A stretch of DNA of 64,000 nucleotides from Azospira inquinata (GTDB taxonomy: Bacteria > Pseudomonadota > Gammaproteobacteria > Burkholderiales > Rhodocyclaceae), in assembly GCF_018905915.1 (NCBI RefSeq), contig NZ_CP064782.1:1860001-1924000 (forward strand), read 5' to 3'. This document shows, piece after piece, positions 60,758 to 64,000 of this stretch; positions within the stretch are counted from its first letter, which is position 1; each line of letters begins with the position of its first letter. Under the pieces are notes generated by a model. That model ran no database searches. It was not told where the DNA came from and worked only from the letters and a program-made list of their open reading frames with translations. The position numbers were made by a program, and so were the translations under genes.

Positions 60758-61867
60758 ATGCCCCATTTGGTGACCTACATCACCGCCCACGGCTACGGCC
60801 ATATTTCCCAGACCGGGCCCGTGCTGGCGGCCCTGGGGGAGCGACTGCCGGACCTGCGCCTGACGGTGGTGAGCGCCGCCCCGGAAGCCCAGCTGCGGCG
60901 CCGTATACCCCTGGCTTTTCACCTCATTTCCCGGGCGGCGGATTTTGGTTTTTGCATGGAGGATGCCCTCCATGTGGATCGGGCCGCCAGCGCCCGGGCC
61001 TACCGGGATTTCCATCGGAATTGGCCCGAGCGGGTGGCAGAGGAGGCGGCTTTTCTTCGTACCCTGGCCCCCGATCTGGTGCTGGCCAACACGGCCTATC
61101 TGCCCCTAGCCGCCGCAGCCCGGGCCGGGGTACCCGCCCTGGGCATGAGTTCCCTCAACTGGGCTGATCTATTTGCCGCCATTTTCCCCGGGGAAGCCTG
61201 GGCCCGGCCCCTCCATGAAGAGATGTTGGCCGCCTACCGGAGCGCCCGGGGCTATATACGGCTGGCCCCGGCCATGGCCATGACCGATCTGCCCCGCACC
61301 TGGGCGGTGGGGCCGGTGGCCGCCCTGGGCCGGCCCGCCCCCGCGGCCCTGCGCCGCCAACTGGGGGTCTCCCCCCAGACCCGGCTGGTGCTGGTGGCCC
61401 TGGGGGGCTTTCCTACCCGCCTGCCGGTGGAAAACTGGCCGGCCCTGCCGGATGTGCTCTGGCTGGTGCCGGAGGACTGGCGGGTAGTGGCGCCCCAGGC
61501 CCGGGATTACGAGCCCCTGGAGTGGCGTTTTACCGACCTGTTGGCTTCCGTGGATGCCCTGGTGGGCAAGCCGGGTTACGGCACCTTTGGGGAGGCCGGT
61601 TGCAACGGGGTGCCCATGCTCTATGTGCGGCGCCCTGGCTGGGCGGAGCAGGACGCCCTCATCCCCTGGCTGGAACGCCAGGGCCGCTGCGAAGAAGTGA
61701 ACCAAGCTGACCTTCTGGCAGGTCACCTGGGGCCCGCCCTGGAAAAACTTTGGGCTCGCACGGCTCCTCCCTGTCCCCAGGCCACGGGGGCCCGGGAAGG
61801 TGCGGCTATTCTGGCCGCCTGGCTGGGGGACGGGGAAATACCGCCCTTTTCCCCGCCCCGGGGATAG
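60758..61867 (+). CDS. GT-B glycosyltransferase-like protein, function unknown
   Basis: A 369-residue protein with a MurG/UGT-like layout. VTYITAHGYGHISQTGPVLAALGERLPD is the N-terminal half with a Gly-His-x3-Gln motif, DLVLANTAYLPLAAAARAGVPALGMSSLNW carries the acceptor-side region, and the second half has VLVALGGFP, DALVGKPGYGTFGEAGCNGVPMLYV and RRPGWAEQD, a donor-binding-like loop. It resembles the glycosyltransferase-like half of some L-arabinokinase proteins and predicted GT28 relatives. No membrane anchor. Donor, acceptor and pathway are unknown. It follows trhP by nine bases, so the two may be cotranscribed. Confidence 0.7.
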   Translation: MPHLVTYITAHGYGHISQTGPVLAALGERLPDLRLTVVSAAPEAQLRRRIPLAFHLISRAADFGFCMEDALHVDRAASARAYRDFHRNWPERVAEEAAFLRTLAPDLVLANTAYLPLAAAARAGVPALGMSSLNWADLFAAIFPGEAWARPLHEEMLAAYRSARGYIRLAPAMAMTDLPRTWAVGPVAALGRPAPAALRRQLGVSPQTRLVLVALGGFPTRLPVENWPALPDVLWLVPEDWRVVAPQARDYEPLEWRFTDLLASVDALVGKPGYGTFGEAGCNGVPMLYVRRPGWAEQDALIPWLERQGRCEEVNQADLLAGHLGPALEKLWARTAPPCPQATGAREGAAILAAWLGDGEIPPFSPPRG

Positions 61868-62145
61868 GCGCAGGGGAACCCGTTATCCGAACGGCGCAGG
61901 GGAAGATGCCGTGAAAAAGCAGACGGGAAAGTGGCGTTCATGGAGCCCCATTTTGTTGAGGGCGTGGGGTTCGGGTGAGGGAGGTCGGCTGATTTAGGCG
62001 CCAGCCGACGCTCTCAGAAAGCGTGGGGAAGAACTACTTGGGGGGTAAAACAAGGGCGACGCCAAGCCCCCGCTGCTTTGGGGCGCCAAGGGGAGACACT
62101 GGGCGCTTCCACAACCGTTGCCCCGCCGCCGGCCGGATCAGTCCC
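61868..62145. other. Gene-free gap between convergent GT and maf genes
   Basis: About 280 bases without a gene. A perfect eight-base inverted repeat, GTCGGCTG/CAGCCGAC (61984-62009), is followed by a small CGCT/AGCG hairpin; there is no T-run, so this is not a canonical terminator. Confidence 0.5.
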
Positions 62146-62766
62146 TTACAAGGGGTAGCCGCATTCCCGCAGCAGTTCGCCGGTCTCAAACAGGGGTAGG
62201 CCCATGACGCCGCTGTAGCTGCCTTCCAGGCGTCGGACAAATAGTCCGGCCCGGCCCTGGATGCCGTAGGCCCCGGCCTTGTCCATGGGTTCGCCGCTGG
62301 CGATGTAGCGGGCGATTTCCCCCGGTTCCAGGGGACGGAAGTGCACCATGGTTTCCGACAGGGTGCTGCGGGTCTGGTCGTTCCAGACCAGGGCCAGGGC
62401 GGTGAGCACCCGATGGCTGGAGCCGGACAGCAGTTTCAGCATCCGTTCCGCATCCGCTCCGTCCTTGGGTTTACCCAGAATCTGGCCGTCCACCGCCACC
62501 GTGGTGTCGGCGGCCAGCACCGGCTGGGCGATGAGGTGGCGCATGGTCATGAGCCGGACCCCGTGTTCCGCCTTGGCCAGGGTGACCCGTTGCACATAGG
62601 CCACCGGGTCTTCCCCGGGGAAAGGGGTTTCATCCACTTCCGGGTCCTGGCGGGGGGAGCCCCGGGAGATGAGGCTGTCGAACAGGACGCCGATCTGGGT
62701 CAGCAGCTCCCGCCGGCGGGGGCTGTGGGAGGCCAGGTAAATGCGGGGCGGCAGGGGAATGGTCAT
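62146..62766 (-). CDS. maf: Maf-family nucleoside triphosphate pyrophosphatase
   Basis: A 206-residue house-cleaning pyrophosphatase that hydrolyses dTTP/UTP and modified nucleotides. IYLASHSPRRRELLTQIG is the family start with the Ser-Arg-Arg motif, PVLAADTTVAVDGQILGKPKD holds the catalytic Asp and Lys, and IQGRAGLFVRRLEGSYSGVMGLPL ends the fold. The GxQG and YxxVxG motifs are those of the dTTP/UTPase (YhdE) group. It follows rlmH by 12 bases in the order nadD-rsfS-rlmH-maf. Confidence 0.94.
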   Translation of the reverse strand: MTIPLPPRIYLASHSPRRRELLTQIGVLFDSLISRGSPRQDPEVDETPFPGEDPVAYVQRVTLAKAEHGVRLMTMRHLIAQPVLAADTTVAVDGQILGKPKDGADAERMLKLLSGSSHRVLTALALVWNDQTRSTLSETMVHFRPLEPGEIARYIASGEPMDKAGAYGIQGRAGLFVRRLEGSYSGVMGLPLFETGELLRECGYPL

Positions 62767-62778
62767 GGGCGGGCTTCC

Positions 62779-63249
62779 CTATTCCCGATGGTAGGGATGG
62801 TTGTGGATGACACTCCAAGCCCGGTAAATCTGTTCGCAAAGCATCAGGCGGGCGAAGGCGTGGGGCAGGGTCAGGCTGGAGAGCCGCAGCATACCGTCGG
62901 CCTGGGATTTCAGGGCCGGGTCCAGGCCGTCGGCGCCGCCAATGAGAAAGGCCACGTCCCGGCCGTCCTGCATCCACTGTTCCAGGCGCTGGGCCAACTG
63001 GAGCGTGGTGAGATTGTCGCCCCGCTCGTCCAGGGCGATGATCCGGGCGTTGTGGGGCAGGGCGGCCTGAATCCGCTGCTTTTCCGCCGCCATGAGCTGT
63101 TCCCGGGTTTTGCCGCCGCTCCGGGGTTCGGGCTTGATTTCGTGCACCGCCACGGGCATTTCCCGGGGCATGCGCTTCAGGTATTCCTGGCAACCTTCGG
63201 CGACCCAGTCCGGGAGCCGGTGGCCCACGGCGAGAATAGCCAGTTTCAT
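62779..63249 (-). CDS. rlmH: 23S rRNA (pseudouridine1915-N3)-methyltransferase
   Basis: A 156-residue SPOUT methyltransferase that methylates pseudouridine 1915 in helix 69 of the ribosome. [16 protein letters not shown] is the RlmH start, [11 protein letters not shown] and [24 protein letters not shown] the trefoil-knot SAM site, and HNHPYHRE the expected C-terminus. Length is standard. Its ATG overlaps the rsfS stop by four bases. Confidence 0.97.
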   Translation of the reverse strand: MKLAILAVGHRLPDWVAEGCQEYLKRMPREMPVAVHEIKPEPRSGGKTREQLMAAEKQRIQAALPHNARIIALDERGDNLTTLQLAQRLEQWMQDGRDVAFLIGGADGLDPALKSQADGMLRLSSLTLPHAFARLMLCEQIYRAWSVIHNHPYHRE

Positions 63250-63623
63250 AGGACCGGGCGGCCGTCTCCGTTAAAGAGGCCGGTGCGGCGGGGCGCCACC
63301 GGTTCCCCGCCCCAGATTTCTTCCAAGTTGTAATAGCTGCGTACGGCGGGCTGCATGACGTGGACCACCACGTCCCCCAGATCCACCAGCACCCATTCGC
63401 CGTTTTCTTCCCCTTCCACGGAAATGACTTCCCCTCCCGCTTCCCGGACCATTTCCTGGACACTGCGGGCCAGTGATTTGACCTGCCGGTTGGAGTCACC
63501 GCTGGCGATGATGACCCGGTCGAAAAGGGAGGTAAGGGGGGTGGTGTCGATGATCTGAATGTCCTTGCCCTTGATGTCTTCCAGGGCTTCCACCACCAGG
63601 TGTTCCAGTTTGCTGACTTCCAT
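63246..63623 (-). CDS. rsfS: Ribosomal silencing factor RsfS
   Basis: A 125-residue protein that binds L14 and blocks joining of the ribosomal subunits during starvation. [34 protein letters not shown] and [20 protein letters not shown] are the conserved RsfS/Iojap blocks, ending with the YYNLEEIWG motif. The C-terminal tail ([21 protein letters not shown]) is longer than in E. coli. It lies 84 bases after the nadD stop. Confidence 0.96.
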   Translation of the reverse strand: MEVSKLEHLVVEALEDIKGKDIQIIDTTPLTSLFDRVIIASGDSNRQVKSLARSVQEMVREAGGEVISVEGEENGEWVLVDLGDVVVHVMQPAVRSYYNLEEIWGGEPVAPRRTGLFNGDGRPVL

Positions 63624-63707
63624 GAATTGTCGAAGATTGGGGAGTAAAAAGGTTGAAAAATGAGGCGAACGGCTGATAAATCGCGGCAGCTTGCCGGGGG
63701 CGAAGCC

Positions 63708-64000
63708 CTAGGTGTTGCGGTACAAACCGTGGGCTTCAATATAAGCGATAACTTGGGCGGGCAGCAAATAGCGGGGACTGCGGCCGTTGAGCAGGAGATT
63801 GCGTACCTGGGTGGCGGAAATGGCCAGCTGGGTCATGGCAAAGGTGGCGATGCAGCCCGCCGGGGACGCCGCCAGGGCTTCCGGAGAACAGCGCCGGGCC
63901 TGGAATTCTGGAGCCAAAGCCGGGGGCAGGTTGGCAGCGGCCACGGTAAAGCCGGGCCGGTGGGCTACTGCCACATGGGCTAGGCCCAGAATGTCCTGCC
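63708..64000 (-). CDS. nadD: Nicotinate-nucleotide adenylyltransferase, C-terminal fragment
   Basis: Only the 3' part lies in the window; the gene continues beyond position 64000. The readable residues (QDILGLAHVAVAHRPGF, then ATQVRNLLLNGRSPRYLLPAQVIAYIEAHGLY in outline) include the ISATQVR motif that binds the nucleotide phosphate and the closing YIxxHGLY of NadD. The enzyme joins nicotinate mononucleotide with ATP to make deamido-NAD. It heads the nadD-rsfS-rlmH-maf group. The N-terminal GGTFNPIH-type motif cannot be checked here. Confidence 0.92.
   Translation of the reverse strand, partial: QDILGLAHVAVAHRPGFTVAAANLPPALAPEFQARRCSPEALAASPAGCIATFAMTQLAISATQVRNLLLNGRSPRYLLPAQVIAYIEAHGLYRNT

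Noticed and set aside
59917..61167. A 416-codon plus-strand open frame spanning the trhP/GT junction
   Set aside because: It runs in another frame across two well-supported genes and has only Gly/Arg/Pro-rich sequence.

Overview
The window looks like a chromosomal segment of a GC-rich betaproteobacterium. The housekeeping gene orders (nadD-rsfS-rlmH-maf near rng; yqiA - RNB nuclease - tonB - aroE - mtgA; waaC-waaA; pcm - rhodanese - tolC) and the codon use point to Rhodocyclales. Azospira/Dechlorosoma is my best guess, from recognition and not from a search. I see no rRNA, tRNA, insertion sequence, prophage or CRISPR array.

Region 1 (1-21475) is a surface-polysaccharide and LPS locus, mostly on the minus strand. 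It holds the start of a CapD/WbpM-type dehydratase, an initiating phosphoglycosyl transferase, a sugar aminotransferase, GT2 and GT9 glycosyltransferases, two OafA-type acyltransferases, heptose genes (gmhA, hldD), a methyltransferase, a Wzt/Wzm ABC exporter, and nucleotide-sugar enzymes (galE, a UDP-HexNAc-type dehydrogenase, a UDP-glucuronate 4-epimerase). It ends with a WaaE-like transferase and the divergent waaC-waaA pair. Genes at about 3.0-8.4 kb and 10.0-13.3 kb are clearly AT-richer than gmhA-hldD between them and than everything after 13.3 kb, so the locus looks like a mosaic.

Region 2 (21.5-34.9 kb) holds a pcm-rhodanese-tolC operon with an operator-like palindrome in front; a secreted alpha-carbonic anhydrase with an adhesin-like N-terminal domain; thiC under a TPP riboswitch with a visible Shine-Dalgarno-sequestering element; a phosphoketolase; a nitroreductase; a YkgJ-type cysteine-cluster protein preceded by a collagen-like nine-base periodicity; a MarR regulator with operator-like repeats; and small membrane and GNAT proteins.

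Region 3 (35-43 kb) begins with a tight metY - methyltransferase - DMSP-lyase-like cupin operon, which is the best candidate here for an undescribed metabolic unit. An Old Yellow Enzyme/CLC antiporter pair, uppP and a hydrolase follow.

Region 4 (43.4-64 kb) is mainly housekeeping: yqiA, RNB nuclease, tonB, aroE, mtgA, mgtE, an HDOD protein, nitronate monooxygenase, an NlpC/P60 lipoprotein, gabD, a Tat-exported dienelactone hydrolase-like protein, ggt, rng, trhP, an unassigned GT-B protein, maf, rlmH, rsfS and a partial nadD. A strong terminator with a promoter but no gene in front of it (about 55.5-55.6 kb) suggests a small RNA.

A recurring feature is arrays of 6-8 base tandem repeats in gaps between genes (21.6, 24.7-24.9, 41.0 and 43.3 kb).
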